Below, in pieces: positions 35,016 to 43,117 of a DNA stretch of 64,000 bases. Below the pieces are notes generated by a model that made no database searches, had not been told where the DNA came from, and saw nothing but the letters and a program-made list of their open reading frames with translations. Both the position numbers and the translations under genes were made by a program. This stretch comes from JB111 sp052093225 (GTDB lineage Bacteria; Actinomycetota; Actinomycetes; Actinomycetales; Actinomycetaceae): NCBI GenBank assembly GCA_052093225.1, contig JBQDDG010000010.1:1-64000 (forward strand). The letters run 5' to 3'. Position 1 is the stretch's first letter; each line of letters begins with the position of its first letter.

Positions 35016-35888
35016 TCATCGCGTCACCGTTTCTCCGGCGGACGCCGCGAAGAAGGCCTCGATGGCCCCGAGCCCGGCTCGTTCCAGCTCCGTGTCGAGG
35101 CCCTTGCGGCTCGCGAGGTACACGCCGATGAGGCCGAGCGGCGGCAGGTCGGGCCGCGCGACGAGCCCCCGCGGAGGGGTTCCCGACGTCGGTAGCACGG
35201 CGATGCCGAAGCCGGCGCGGGCCGCAGCCAGGACTCCCTCGAGCGTGGTCGACTCGACCGCGACGTCCACCCCGTACCCGGCCTCCGAGAGGCTGGCGAC
35301 GGCGCGCTGCCGCATGCCGCACGGCTCGACGTACGCGACGAGGGGCCAGCGGGCGCCCGGCGGGGGCGGCACCCAGCCGGGTGCCGAGTACCACTGCAGG
35401 GGCAGGGCGGTGACCTCCTGCCCGGGGGCGTCGTCGGGGAATCCCAGGAGCACGGCGAGATCGATGCTGCCGCGGGCGATCCCGTCGGCCATCTGCGTGG
35501 ATCGGTCGATGTGGAGCTGGACGTCGTGCTCGGGGAACGCCGACCACATGGCCGTCAGCAGCCCGGGGAGCACCTGCTCCGCGGCGGTCTCGGTCGACCC
35601 GATGACGACGCGTGCGCGGCCGCCCGCGTCGAGGCGCTCGAGGGCTTCGTCGTGGACCGTCAGGATGCGTCGCGCCTCCTGCAGGAGCCGTTCGCCCTCC
35701 GGGGTGAACCGCGTGGTGCGCCCGTCCTTGAGGACGAGCTCCTGCTTGAGCCGGCGCTCGAGGAGGCGCACGTGCTGGCTGACGGTCGACTGGCTCAGGT
35801 GGAGGGCAGTCGCGGCACGCCCGAACCCGCCGCAGTCTGCGATGGCGACAAAGCTTCGCAGCTGGACGAGGTTGAGGGCGTCGGACAT
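35016..35888 (-). CDS. LysR-family transcriptional regulator
   Basis: The 290-aa regulator has an N-terminal winged HTH (LVQLRSFVAIADCGGFGRAA, LHLSQSTVSQHVRLLERRL) and a periplasmic-binding-like effector domain from ~90 on (RVVIGSTETAAEQVLPGLL, GSIDLAVLLGFP, GFGIAVLPTSG). It lies directly upstream of, and codirectional with, the 11-gene sulfur operon, 433 bp apart, so it is the obvious candidate regulator, perhaps sensing a sulfur compound as CysB/Cbl/SsuR-type regulators do (inference). ATG at 35888. Confidence 0.94.
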   Translation of the reverse strand: MSDALNLVQLRSFVAIADCGGFGRAATALHLSQSTVSQHVRLLERRLKQELVLKDGRTTRFTPEGERLLQEARRILTVHDEALERLDAGGRARVVIGSTETAAEQVLPGLLTAMWSAFPEHDVQLHIDRSTQMADGIARGSIDLAVLLGFPDDAPGQEVTALPLQWYSAPGWVPPPPGARWPLVAYVEPCGMRQRAVASLSEAGYGVDVAVESTTLEGVLAAARAGFGIAVLPTSGTPPRGLVARPDLPPLGLIGVYLASRKGLDTELERAGLGAIEAFFAASAGETVTR

Positions 35889-35967
35889 GGCACGAACCTA
35901 GGAAGCCGGGAGCCCCTCGCTCTGCCCGACCTCGGTTCGTCTCACCTGGTGGTCACCGCTCCGCACG

Positions 35968-37554
35968 TCACGCGCGCAGCAGCTCGACGATCTGCGCGAC
36001 CGCACGCCGCGCGGCCCGCGTCGCCCCGATCGTCGAGGCCGCCGGCCCGTAGCCGGCGAGGTGCAGCCGCGGCTCCCGGACCACCTCGGTCCCCCGTACG
36101 AGCACCCCGCCCTCGGGCGTCCGGATCCGCAGCGGCCGCAGGTGGCGCAGCTCGTGCCGGAACCCGGTGGCCCACACGATGGTGTCCACGGGGGTGACCG
36201 TGCCGTCCGCCTCGACCACGCCGTCCTCGGTGATCGCGGTGAACATCTCGCGGCGGGCGAGGATCCCCGCATCGATGGCCCGCTGGGTGGCCGGCCCGAG
36301 GTGGAGGCCGGTCTCGGCGACGACGGGCAGCGGCCGCAGGCCCTGCTCGACCCGCTCGGCCACCCGGTGCTCGACGCCGCGGCCCGCCTCCTGGTCGAAC
36401 ATGTCCGTGCTCCAGCGCGGCGGGGTCCGCGTGTACCAGAACGTCTCGGCGACCCGGGCGATCTCGAGCACGTGCCCCACCCCGGAGATGCCGCCGCCGA
36501 CGACCGCCACCCGGTCGCCCTGGTGCTCGGCCGGCCCGTCGTAGTCGTGCGTGTGGAGCTGGGTGCCGCGGAAGGTCGCGGCGCCGGGCACGCTCGGCCA
36601 GAACGGCCGCGACCAGGTGCCGGTGGCCGAGATGACGGCGCGCGCCGCCCAGCTCCCGTGGTCGGTGGTGACGAGCAGGCGGCCGCGAGGGTCGTCGTCC
36701 ATCCGTTCGACGGCGGTGACGACGACGGGCCGCAGGACCGGGAGGTCGAACATGTCCTCGTAGGTCGCGAAGTAGCGGGGCAGCGCGGTGCTCGCCGTCT
36801 CGGCGGGGTGGGGGCGCGGGAAGCCGGCGCCCGGCAGGTCGTGGATGCCGTTGACCGTGTCCATCGTCAGCGTCGGCCACCGGTGCCGCCACGCGCCGCC
36901 GGGCGCGTCCTCGGCGTCGAGCACCACGAAGTCCGGGACCGGGCGCGGCGCCTCGCGCCGGTGCCGGGCGGTGACGAGCGCGGACGGGTCGCCGGCGTAC
37001 CCGGTGAACCCCCGGCGCAGCAGCCGGTGCGCGGCGGACAGTCCGGCCTGCCCCGCCCCGACGACGACGACGTCGATCTCCCGCGGGGCCGTCGCACCGC
37101 CGGCCGCGTGGTCACGTGCGGCGCCAGGCCCGGCGTCGGACGCGGCGCCGGCCGCTGCATCCGACGCTGCGCCCGACGCCCCGGTGCTCGTGCTCGTGCT
37201 CGTGCCGATCGAGACCTTCCGCCGCGGGCTCAGGGTCAGTCGTTCGCCGTCGGGGTCGCCGGTGGGTGAAAGCACGGGGACCCAGCCGACCGGGCCTCTG
37301 GTGGGCGTGACGCTCGTGACGTACTCGCCCCAGAGGTCACCGCCGTCGTCACGCAGTCCCCCGCGGTCCCGGCCTCCGGCAGAGCTCCCCGCCCCTGCGG
37401 ACCCGGCGCTCCCGCCGTCCCGACCCGGCGCCGCTCTCCCGGCACCCGCACCCGGGCTCCGGGCGCCCGGACCTGCGACGTCGCGTCCCGGACCCGTCGA
37501 TGCGCCCGGCGCCGTGGGCTCGGGTTCCCCCGGCCCCGACGACGCGCTGCTCAT
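35968..37554 (-). CDS. Flavin-containing monooxygenase-like NAD(P)/FAD oxidoreductase
   Basis: The 528-aa protein has an N-terminal ~155-residue low-complexity extension (Gly/Ala/Ser/Pro-rich, with SIGTSTSTSTGASG and repeated ASDAAAGAASDAG) followed by an FMO core. The FAD site is VVVVGAGQAGLSAAHRLL, the NADPH site RVAVVGGGISGVGH, the terminal motif VWATGFRHELRHLRPL. Such enzymes oxygenate soft nucleophiles (N, S) or perform Baeyer-Villiger reactions. The in-frame ATG at 37554 is used; a start closer to the FAD motif cannot be excluded. It lies next to the LysR gene (79 bp) and might belong to the sulfur pathway (weak inference). Confidence 0.85.
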   Translation of the reverse strand: MSSASSGPGEPEPTAPGASTGPGRDVAGPGARSPGAGAGRAAPGRDGGSAGSAGAGSSAGGRDRGGLRDDGGDLWGEYVTSVTPTRGPVGWVPVLSPTGDPDGERLTLSPRRKVSIGTSTSTSTGASGAASDAAAGAASDAGPGAARDHAAGGATAPREIDVVVVGAGQAGLSAAHRLLRRGFTGYAGDPSALVTARHRREAPRPVPDFVVLDAEDAPGGAWRHRWPTLTMDTVNGIHDLPGAGFPRPHPAETASTALPRYFATYEDMFDLPVLRPVVVTAVERMDDDPRGRLLVTTDHGSWAARAVISATGTWSRPFWPSVPGAATFRGTQLHTHDYDGPAEHQGDRVAVVGGGISGVGHVLEIARVAETFWYTRTPPRWSTDMFDQEAGRGVEHRVAERVEQGLRPLPVVAETGLHLGPATQRAIDAGILARREMFTAITEDGVVEADGTVTPVDTIVWATGFRHELRHLRPLRIRTPEGGVLVRGTEVVREPRLHLAGYGPAASTIGATRAARRAVAQIVELLRA

Positions 37555-37665
37555 GTCGCGACGGTACCCGCCCGGGCGCCGCGGCGACCTGTGGACGACC
37601 GGCTCCGCGCAGTACCTCGGCACGCCACGGGGCCGGGCGTCGCCGCGGGAACGTACCGTGTGCGG

Positions 37666-37977
37666 GTGAGCGACGAGACGAGCCCCGGGCGTGACGACGC
37701 GCGCCCGGACGACGGCCCGCGCACCTACGAGCCCGCGCGCCTCGGGAGCTCGCCGCTGCACCGGATGCCCACCGTGTCGGTCATCGCGTTCGCGGTCATC
37801 GTCGTCATCGTCGCGTCCGTGACCCGCGGGCCGGTGCGGTGGCTGATGCTCGCCGTCGTGCTCGTCGCGGCCCTGAGCGCGTGGCGCTCCGCCCGTATCC
37901 GTGCGCGCCGGGCGCGCGAGCAGCAAGGCCGTCCGGGTGACACGCGCGCGCCGGGGCCGGACGTGGACCGGGCGTAA
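37666..37977 (+). CDS. Small membrane protein, unknown function
   Basis: The 103-aa protein has a charged N-terminus, two adjacent membrane segments (VSVIAFAVIVVIVASV and WLMLAVVLVAALSAW) and an Arg-rich cytosolic tail (RSARIRARRAREQ). I do not recognise a family. GTG start at 37666. It ends 4 bp before the SprT-like gene, so the two are likely cotranscribed. Confidence 0.6.
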   Translation: MSDETSPGRDDARPDDGPRTYEPARLGSSPLHRMPTVSVIAFAVIVVIVASVTRGPVRWLMLAVVLVAALSAWRSARIRARRAREQQGRPGDTRAPGPDVDRA

Positions 37978-37981
37978 CGAC

Positions 37982-38437
37982 GTGGAGGGACGTGACGCGC
38001 TGCGCCTCGCGCGCGGCCTGGTCGAGCAGCACGGCCTGAAGGGCTGGACGGTCACCTTCGACCGTGCCGTCCGCCGCGCCGGCGCCACCCACTTCGCCGA
38101 CCGGCGGATCTCGCTCTCCCGGCACCTCGTGGCCCTGTACTCCGAGGAGCAGGTCCACGACGTGGTGCTGCACGAGATCGCCCACGCCCTCGTGGGCCCG
38201 CGCGCGGGGCACGGGCCGAGGTGGCGCGCCGCCGTGACGAGCATCGGCGGCTCGCCCCGGCGCACGACGGCGGCCGACGCCCCCACCGTCCCCGCCCCGT
38301 GGCTGGGCCTCTGCCCGGCGGGCCACCGCCACGAGCGCTACCAGCGCCCCCGCTCGACCTACCTGTGCCGACGCTGCCCCGCCCCGTACCGCCGTCGGGC
38401 GGTCATCTCCTGGACGAACGTGTCGAGGGCGGCGTGA
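37982..38437 (+). CDS. SprT-like zinc metalloprotease-domain protein
   Basis: The 151-aa protein has the SprT/gluzincin HExxH motif in VVLHEIAHALVGPRAGHG and a downstream C-terminal treble-cleft with paired cysteines (LGLCPAGHRHERYQ, YLCRRCPAPY) that should bind a second zinc. SprT-like domains in eukaryotic Spartan cleave DNA-protein crosslinks; bacterial members are uncharacterised. GTG start at 37982; the stop overlaps the next gene's GTG. Confidence 0.85.
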   Translation: MEGRDALRLARGLVEQHGLKGWTVTFDRAVRRAGATHFADRRISLSRHLVALYSEEQVHDVVLHEIAHALVGPRAGHGPRWRAAVTSIGGSPRRTTAADAPTVPAPWLGLCPAGHRHERYQRPRSTYLCRRCPAPYRRRAVISWTNVSRAA

Positions 38438-39471
38438 CCGACCGGACCCCGCCCGGCACGACGACGTCGCCCGCCCCCCGCGGGGCGGCCTCCGGCGGGG
38501 TGTCCTCCAGCGAAGCGGCCCCCGACGGGACGACCTCGCGCGGAGCGACCTCCCGCGGGGCGGTCGCCGGCCGCAGCCTCCCTCCCTCGGTCCGCGCCCG
38601 GCGTCGCCGCGAGACGACGGCCGCCTACGCGCTGCTCGCGCCGTCGCTGTTCGGCCTTCTCGCCTTCCTCCTGCTGCCGGTGGTGCTCGTGCTCGGCATG
38701 AGCCTCACGCACTACGACCTGCTCTCCCCGCCGGAGTGGGCGGGGCTGGACAACTACGCCGAGCTCGTGGGCTCGTCGCAGTTCCGCAACTCGCTCCTGG
38801 TCACCGGCCTGTACGTGCTCATGGCGATCCCGCTGACGGTCGGCGTGGGCCTGGTCCTCGCGGTCCTGCTCAACCGGCACCTGCCGGGCTCCGGGCTCCT
38901 GCGCGTGATCTACGTGCTGCCGTGGGTGTGCTCGCCGCTGGCCCTCGGCGTCGTGTGGGAGTGGATGCTCGCGCCGTCCGCCGGTGCCGTCAACGCGCTG
39001 ATCGGCCAGCGGGTGGAGTGGATGAGCGAGCCGGCGCTCGCCCTCCCGGCGGTCGCGTTCGTCTCGGCTTGGTCCTCGATCGGCTACGTCTCGCTGTTCT
39101 TCCTCGCGGGCCTCCAGCAGATCCCCACCAGCGTCTACGAGGCCGCGCGGCTCGACGGCGCCGGCCCCTTCCGCCTGCTGACCTCGATCACGGTCCCGCT
39201 GCTGCGGCCGACGATGTTCTTCGTCCTCGTCACCACGGTCATCTCGAGCTTCCAGGTCTACGACCTCGTGTACGGCCTCACGGGCGGCAGCCCCGGGTAC
39301 CCCTCGGGCAGCACCGACGTCATCGCGGCGCGCATCTACCACGAGGCGTTCGTGGCGCTCGACCTGGGCAGCGCGTCGGCCATGGCGGTCGTGCTGTTCC
39401 TCGTGCTCGTCGTCGTCACCCTCGTCCAGCAGCGGTACTTCGCCGCCCGTACCACCTACGACATGTCATGA
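38434..39471 (+). CDS. Carbohydrate ABC transporter permease (MalF/UgpA type)
   Basis: The 345-aa protein starts with ~50 residues of Ser/Gly/Arg-rich cytosolic leader, then six membrane segments beginning AAYALLAPSLFGLLAFLLLP. The coupling loop is EAARLDGAGPFRLLTSITVP. GTG at 38434 overlaps the SprT-like stop, and its own stop overlaps the next permease start (ATGA). It forms the channel of a sugar importer whose ATPase is not encoded here; actinobacteria often share one MsiK-type ATPase among such systems (established knowledge). Confidence 0.93.
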   Translation: MTDRTPPGTTTSPAPRGAASGGVSSSEAAPDGTTSRGATSRGAVAGRSLPPSVRARRRRETTAAYALLAPSLFGLLAFLLLPVVLVLGMSLTHYDLLSPPEWAGLDNYAELVGSSQFRNSLLVTGLYVLMAIPLTVGVGLVLAVLLNRHLPGSGLLRVIYVLPWVCSPLALGVVWEWMLAPSAGAVNALIGQRVEWMSEPALALPAVAFVSAWSSIGYVSLFFLAGLQQIPTSVYEAARLDGAGPFRLLTSITVPLLRPTMFFVLVTTVISSFQVYDLVYGLTGGSPGYPSGSTDVIAARIYHEAFVALDLGSASAMAVVLFLVLVVVTLVQQRYFAARTTYDMS

Positions 39472-40424
39472 GCACGAACCAGCCGGACTCCCAGCTCACC
39501 CGGATCCAGTCCGCCCGCGAGGAGGGGGCGGGCGACGGCGGACCCGGGGCGCCGCTCGACCGCGCCGCACAGACGTCGCGCCGAAGGCGCCGCACCACCC
39601 TCGGCCGCGGCTCCGCGCACCTGCTCACCTACCTGCTCCTGCTGGCCGGCGCCGTCGTCACGCTCGTCCCGCTGCTCCTGCCGGTGATGACGGCCCTGAA
39701 GACGGACCGCCAGTTCGCCACCGGGAGCCCGCTCGAGCTGCCGGACCCGCTGACGCTGGACAACTTCCGGGCGCTGTTCGAGGAGGGTGCCGGGTTCTGG
39801 GTGCCGATCGTGGTGACCGTGCAGATGGTCGTGGTCCTCGTGCTCGGGCAGCTCGTCGCCTCGATCCTCGCCGCGTACGCGTTCGCCACGCTCGAGTTCC
39901 GGTGGCGGGAGACGCTCTTCTGGCTCTACCTGGCCACCCTCATGGTCCCGGCCGTCGTCACGATCATCCCCCTGTACACGATGATGACCTGGCTCGACCT
40001 GAAGAACACGTTCGCCGGCCTCGTCGTGCCCTTCGTCCTCGGCTCCCCCTACGCCGTGTTCCTGCTGCGGCAGAACTTCAGGTCGATGCCGCGCGAGCTG
40101 CTCGACGCCGCCACCCTCGACGGCGCCGGCGTGCTGCGCCGGCTCTGGTCGGTCGTGCTGCCGGTCAACCGGCCGATCGTCGTCACGCTGCTGCTCATCA
40201 CCGTCGTCACGCAGTGGAACAGCTTCCTGTGGCCGTCGATCATCGCGCCGCGCCCCGAGTGGCACGTGCTCACCACCGCGACGGCCTCGATGCAGACCCA
40301 GTACGACGACCGGGTCGTGCTCGTCATGGCCGCCGCCGTCGTGGCGATGGCGCCGCTCATCGTGCTGTTCCTGATCTTCCAGCGGCACATCACCTCCGCG
40401 ATCGGCGTCGGCGCCGGCCGCTGA
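39468..40424 (+). CDS. Carbohydrate ABC transporter permease (MalG/UgpE type)
   Basis: The 318-aa membrane protein has the MalG-type start LLTYLLLLAGAVVTLVPLLL, TALKTDRQFATGSPLELPDP, six membrane segments, the coupling loop DAATLDGAGVLRRLWSVVLP and the family PLIVLFLIFQRHI near the end. Translationally coupled to the MalF-type partner. The binding protein follows after a 150-bp gap containing a hairpin. Confidence 0.94.
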   Translation: MSTNQPDSQLTRIQSAREEGAGDGGPGAPLDRAAQTSRRRRRTTLGRGSAHLLTYLLLLAGAVVTLVPLLLPVMTALKTDRQFATGSPLELPDPLTLDNFRALFEEGAGFWVPIVVTVQMVVVLVLGQLVASILAAYAFATLEFRWRETLFWLYLATLMVPAVVTIIPLYTMMTWLDLKNTFAGLVVPFVLGSPYAVFLLRQNFRSMPRELLDAATLDGAGVLRRLWSVVLPVNRPIVVTLLLITVVTQWNSFLWPSIIAPRPEWHVLTTATASMQTQYDDRVVLVMAAAVVAMAPLIVLFLIFQRHITSAIGVGAGR

Positions 40425-40429
40425 CCCGT

Positions 40430-40485
40430 CGAGATTGCGGTTCGTCGTCGGGGCCGACCACCCGCCGCGACGACCCGCAATCTCG
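40430..40485. repeat. Inverted repeat sharing the CGAGATTGCGG core of the 15.0-kb array
   Basis: Arms of 18 bp at 40430-40447 and 40468-40485 (one mismatch, 20-bp loop) form a hairpin between the sugar permease and binding-protein genes. The core CGAGA(T)TGCGG(T/G)TCGT matches the 22-bp units at 15042-15129. Copies are 38 bp apart, about twice the ~20-bp step of the other arrays. It may attenuate read-through into, or stabilise mRNA next to, the binding-protein gene. Confidence 0.8.
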
Positions 40486-40574
40486 GCGACCGGAGGGCAA
40501 GATCACCGGGCGGGGCGCGCGGCAACTGCTGTAATCTTCAACTTTCCCCGCCCTGAGGCCTCCTGGAGGACCTG

Positions 40575-41915
40575 ATGCACCGAGCTCGCCGCCCCCGCCT
40601 GACCGCCGCCGTGGTGACGGCCGCAGCACTGACCCTGGCCGCGTGCTCCCCTGGCTCCGACGACGGCTCCTCCACCGCGGAGGACGGCTCGACCGTCGTC
40701 ACGTTCCGCCTGTGGGACGAGGCCGCCGCCGAGGCGTACGAGGCCTCGTTCGAGGAGTTCACCGCGCAGAACCCGGACATCACCGTCGATGTCGAGGTGA
40801 TCGCGTGGGCCGACTACTGGACGCAGCTACCCCTCGACGTCCAGTCCGGCGACATGGCGGACATCTTCTGGACCAACACCTCGAACTTCGGTACCTACGC
40901 GGACAACGGCACGCTGCTGGACATCGACGAGACCCTCGGCGAGGACCACGACGAGTGGGAGCAGTCGGTCGTCGACCTCTACACGCGCGACGGCGTCAAC
41001 TACGGCGTCCCGCAGCTGTGGGACTCGATCGCGCTCTTCTACAACGCCGAGCTCGTCGAGGAGGCCGGCGTCGACGTCAGCGACCTGCAGTGGCGCCCCG
41101 ACGCCGCCGAGGGCGACACCCTGCTCGAGGCCACCACCGCCCTGACGACCGACGCCGAGGGCCGCCACCCCGGCGAGGACGGGTTCGACGCCGACACGCG
41201 CGCGACCTTCGGGTTCAACAGCCAGGCCGACCTCCAGGCGATCTACGTCGACTTCCTCGCGCAGAACGGCGCGCAGTTCCAGGACCCGGAGACGGACGCC
41301 TTCGCGTTCGACAGCCCCGAGGGCGTCGAGGCGTTCCAGTACCTCGTCGACCTCGTCAACACCCACGAGGTCGCGCCGTCGGCGGCGGACACGAACGTCA
41401 ACGGCGACCACGCCCGGGACCTCTTCGTGCAGGGCGACCTCGGCCTGTTCCAGTCCGGCCCCTACTCGCTGCCGCAGATCGCGGAGAACGCCGAGTTCGA
41501 GTGGGGCATCGCGCCGATGGTCGCGGGCCCGGAGGGGCGGATCGGCGTGGTCCACGGCGTCGCCGCCGTCGGCAACGCCCAGACCGACGACCTCGAGGCG
41601 ACCACCGAGGTGCTGCGCTGGCTGGGTTCGGCCGAGGGCCAGACGCCGCTCGGCGAGCAGGGCGCCGCGTTCCCGGGCGCCACGGACGCCCAGCAGTCCT
41701 ACATCGACTACTGGGCCGAGCAGGGCGTGGACGTCAGTGTCTTCGTCGACGCCGCGCAGGAGCCGACCGCGCCCTCGCCCGTCGGGGCCGAGATCAACGC
41801 CGGCTCGAACGTCATCACCCCGATCTTCCAGGACATGTTCCTCGGCGCGATCCCGGTCGAGGAGGCGCTCGCCCAGGCCCAGGAGGAGGGCAACGCGGAG
41901 ATGGGCATCGAGTAG
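40575..41915 (+). CDS. Sugar ABC transporter substrate-binding lipoprotein (SBP_bac_1)
   Basis: The 446-aa lipoprotein has signal AAVVTAAALTLAAC with lipobox LAAC, then the extracellular solute-binding family 1 pattern: TFRLWDEAAAEAYEASFEEF, WTQLPLDVQSGDMADIFWTN, YGVPQLWDSIALFYNAELVE, FGFNSQADLQAIYVDFLAQN, GDLGLFQSGPYSLPQI, VLRWLGSAEGQTPLGEQG. ATG at 40575 with GGAGGA at 40565-40570 and a likely -10 TAATCT at 40532-40537, so it may also be transcribed alone, giving excess binding protein over permeases. The ligand is probably an oligosaccharide. Confidence 0.94.
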   Translation: MHRARRPRLTAAVVTAAALTLAACSPGSDDGSSTAEDGSTVVTFRLWDEAAAEAYEASFEEFTAQNPDITVDVEVIAWADYWTQLPLDVQSGDMADIFWTNTSNFGTYADNGTLLDIDETLGEDHDEWEQSVVDLYTRDGVNYGVPQLWDSIALFYNAELVEEAGVDVSDLQWRPDAAEGDTLLEATTALTTDAEGRHPGEDGFDADTRATFGFNSQADLQAIYVDFLAQNGAQFQDPETDAFAFDSPEGVEAFQYLVDLVNTHEVAPSAADTNVNGDHARDLFVQGDLGLFQSGPYSLPQIAENAEFEWGIAPMVAGPEGRIGVVHGVAAVGNAQTDDLEATTEVLRWLGSAEGQTPLGEQGAAFPGATDAQQSYIDYWAEQGVDVSVFVDAAQEPTAPSPVGAEINAGSNVITPIFQDMFLGAIPVEEALAQAQEEGNAEMGIE

Positions 41916-41983
41916 TCGGAGACCGAGCGGTCGGGCCGGCGGTCCGCGCAGCGACCTGCACGTGCGCTCCATAGGCTGACCGC

Positions 41984-42289
41984 ATGCTCTTCGCCTTCTC
42001 CGTCGCCCCGACCGTCACCGACACCCCGGACGGATCCGTCTCCGAGGCCGTCGCCCGCGCCGTCGGCATCGTGCGCGACTCGGGCCTGCCCCACGAGACC
42101 ACCGCGATGTTCACGACCATCGAGGGCGAGTGGGACGAGGTCATGCCCGTCATCAAGCGGGCCTGCGACGTGGTCGCCGAGGTCAGCCCCCGCGTCAGCC
42201 TGGTGATCAAGGCCGACCTGCGTCCCGGCTACACCGGCCAGCTGAGCGCCAAGGTCGAGCGCGTCGAGGAGCACCTCCGGGGCGACTGA
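41984..42289 (+). CDS. Thiamine-binding protein (MTH1187/UPF0045 family)
   Basis: The 101-aa ferredoxin-like-fold protein shows the family start MLFAFSVAPT, EAVARAVGIVRDSGLPHETT, TIEGEWDEVMPVIKRACD and a closing LSAKVERVEEHL. Homologues bind thiamine or hydroxymethylpyrimidine. It stands alone, with ATG at 41984; no thiamine riboswitch is recognised upstream. Confidence 0.9.
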   Translation: MLFAFSVAPTVTDTPDGSVSEAVARAVGIVRDSGLPHETTAMFTTIEGEWDEVMPVIKRACDVVAEVSPRVSLVIKADLRPGYTGQLSAKVERVEEHLRGD

Positions 42290-42407
42290 CCCGCCGCCCG
42301 ACGTCGCGCCGGCAGGCTCGCACCGAGCGCACCCGTCGGTCACGCGGCCCGGTATCGACCGCCGTCACGCTCTCCGATGCACCCGCCGGTCACGCACCGC
42401 CGGCGGC

Positions 42408-42941
42408 TCAGTGGTCGCGCAGCTCGGTGCGCCCCTGGGCCAGTGCCGCCGCGAGCGCGCGGGCGCCCGGCGCGAGCAGCGTGTAGGTGTCCTCGAAGTC
42501 GGCGTCGTCGCCCCACCAGGGGTCGGGCACGTCCAGCGACCCACCGACCTCCGCGCCCGCCGCCCCCGGCTCCGCGTCCGCCGACCGCCACAGGGCGATC
42601 CGTCCGGGGTCGATGTCCGCCGTGCCGGCGAGCCGGCGGAGCCAGGACGCGTGCTCCTCGGTCATGGTGAGGACCAGGTCGGCCTCGCGCAGGTCGTCGG
42701 CGTGGATCTTGCGCGCGGTGTGCGGGCGCACGTCGACGCCGTGGCGGCGCAGCGCGCTCGCGGCCCGCGGGTCGACGGGGTTGCCCGCCTCGTAGTCCGA
42801 CGTGCCGCCGGAGACCACGTCGGCCTCGACGCCGGCGTTCTCCAGCGCGTCGGCGAGCATCATCTGGCCCATCGGCGAGCGGCAGATGTTGCCGGTGCAC
42901 ACGACGAGGACGCGGACGGGACGGGCGGCCGGGAGTCGCAT
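42408..42941 (-). CDS. Low-molecular-weight protein-tyrosine phosphatase
   Basis: The 177-aa phosphatase has the P-loop VCTGNICRSPMGQ with nucleophile Cys15 and Arg21, and the general-acid loop DVPDPWWG near the C-terminus. Such enzymes dephosphorylate tyrosine or arginine on proteins, often in exopolysaccharide control. ATG at 42941. No cognate kinase is next to it. Confidence 0.95.
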   Translation of the reverse strand: MRLPAARPVRVLVVCTGNICRSPMGQMMLADALENAGVEADVVSGGTSDYEAGNPVDPRAASALRRHGVDVRPHTARKIHADDLREADLVLTMTEEHASWLRRLAGTADIDPGRIALWRSADAEPGAAGAEVGGSLDVPDPWWGDDADFEDTYTLLAPGARALAAALAQGRTELRDH

Positions 42942-43117
42942 GGTCCCAGTGTGTCAGCCGCCACGGCGCAGGGGGAGGCACCACGACGGCGTCCGGCTGC
43001 GCGCGTCCGCCCGGCCGCGCACGACCAGCCGGCCGCACCGCACCCGGCCGCCCTGCTACGCGCACGATGGCCCGGCCACGCGCGCGACCACCGCCCCCGG
43101 CGTGCCACGCTGGCCGC

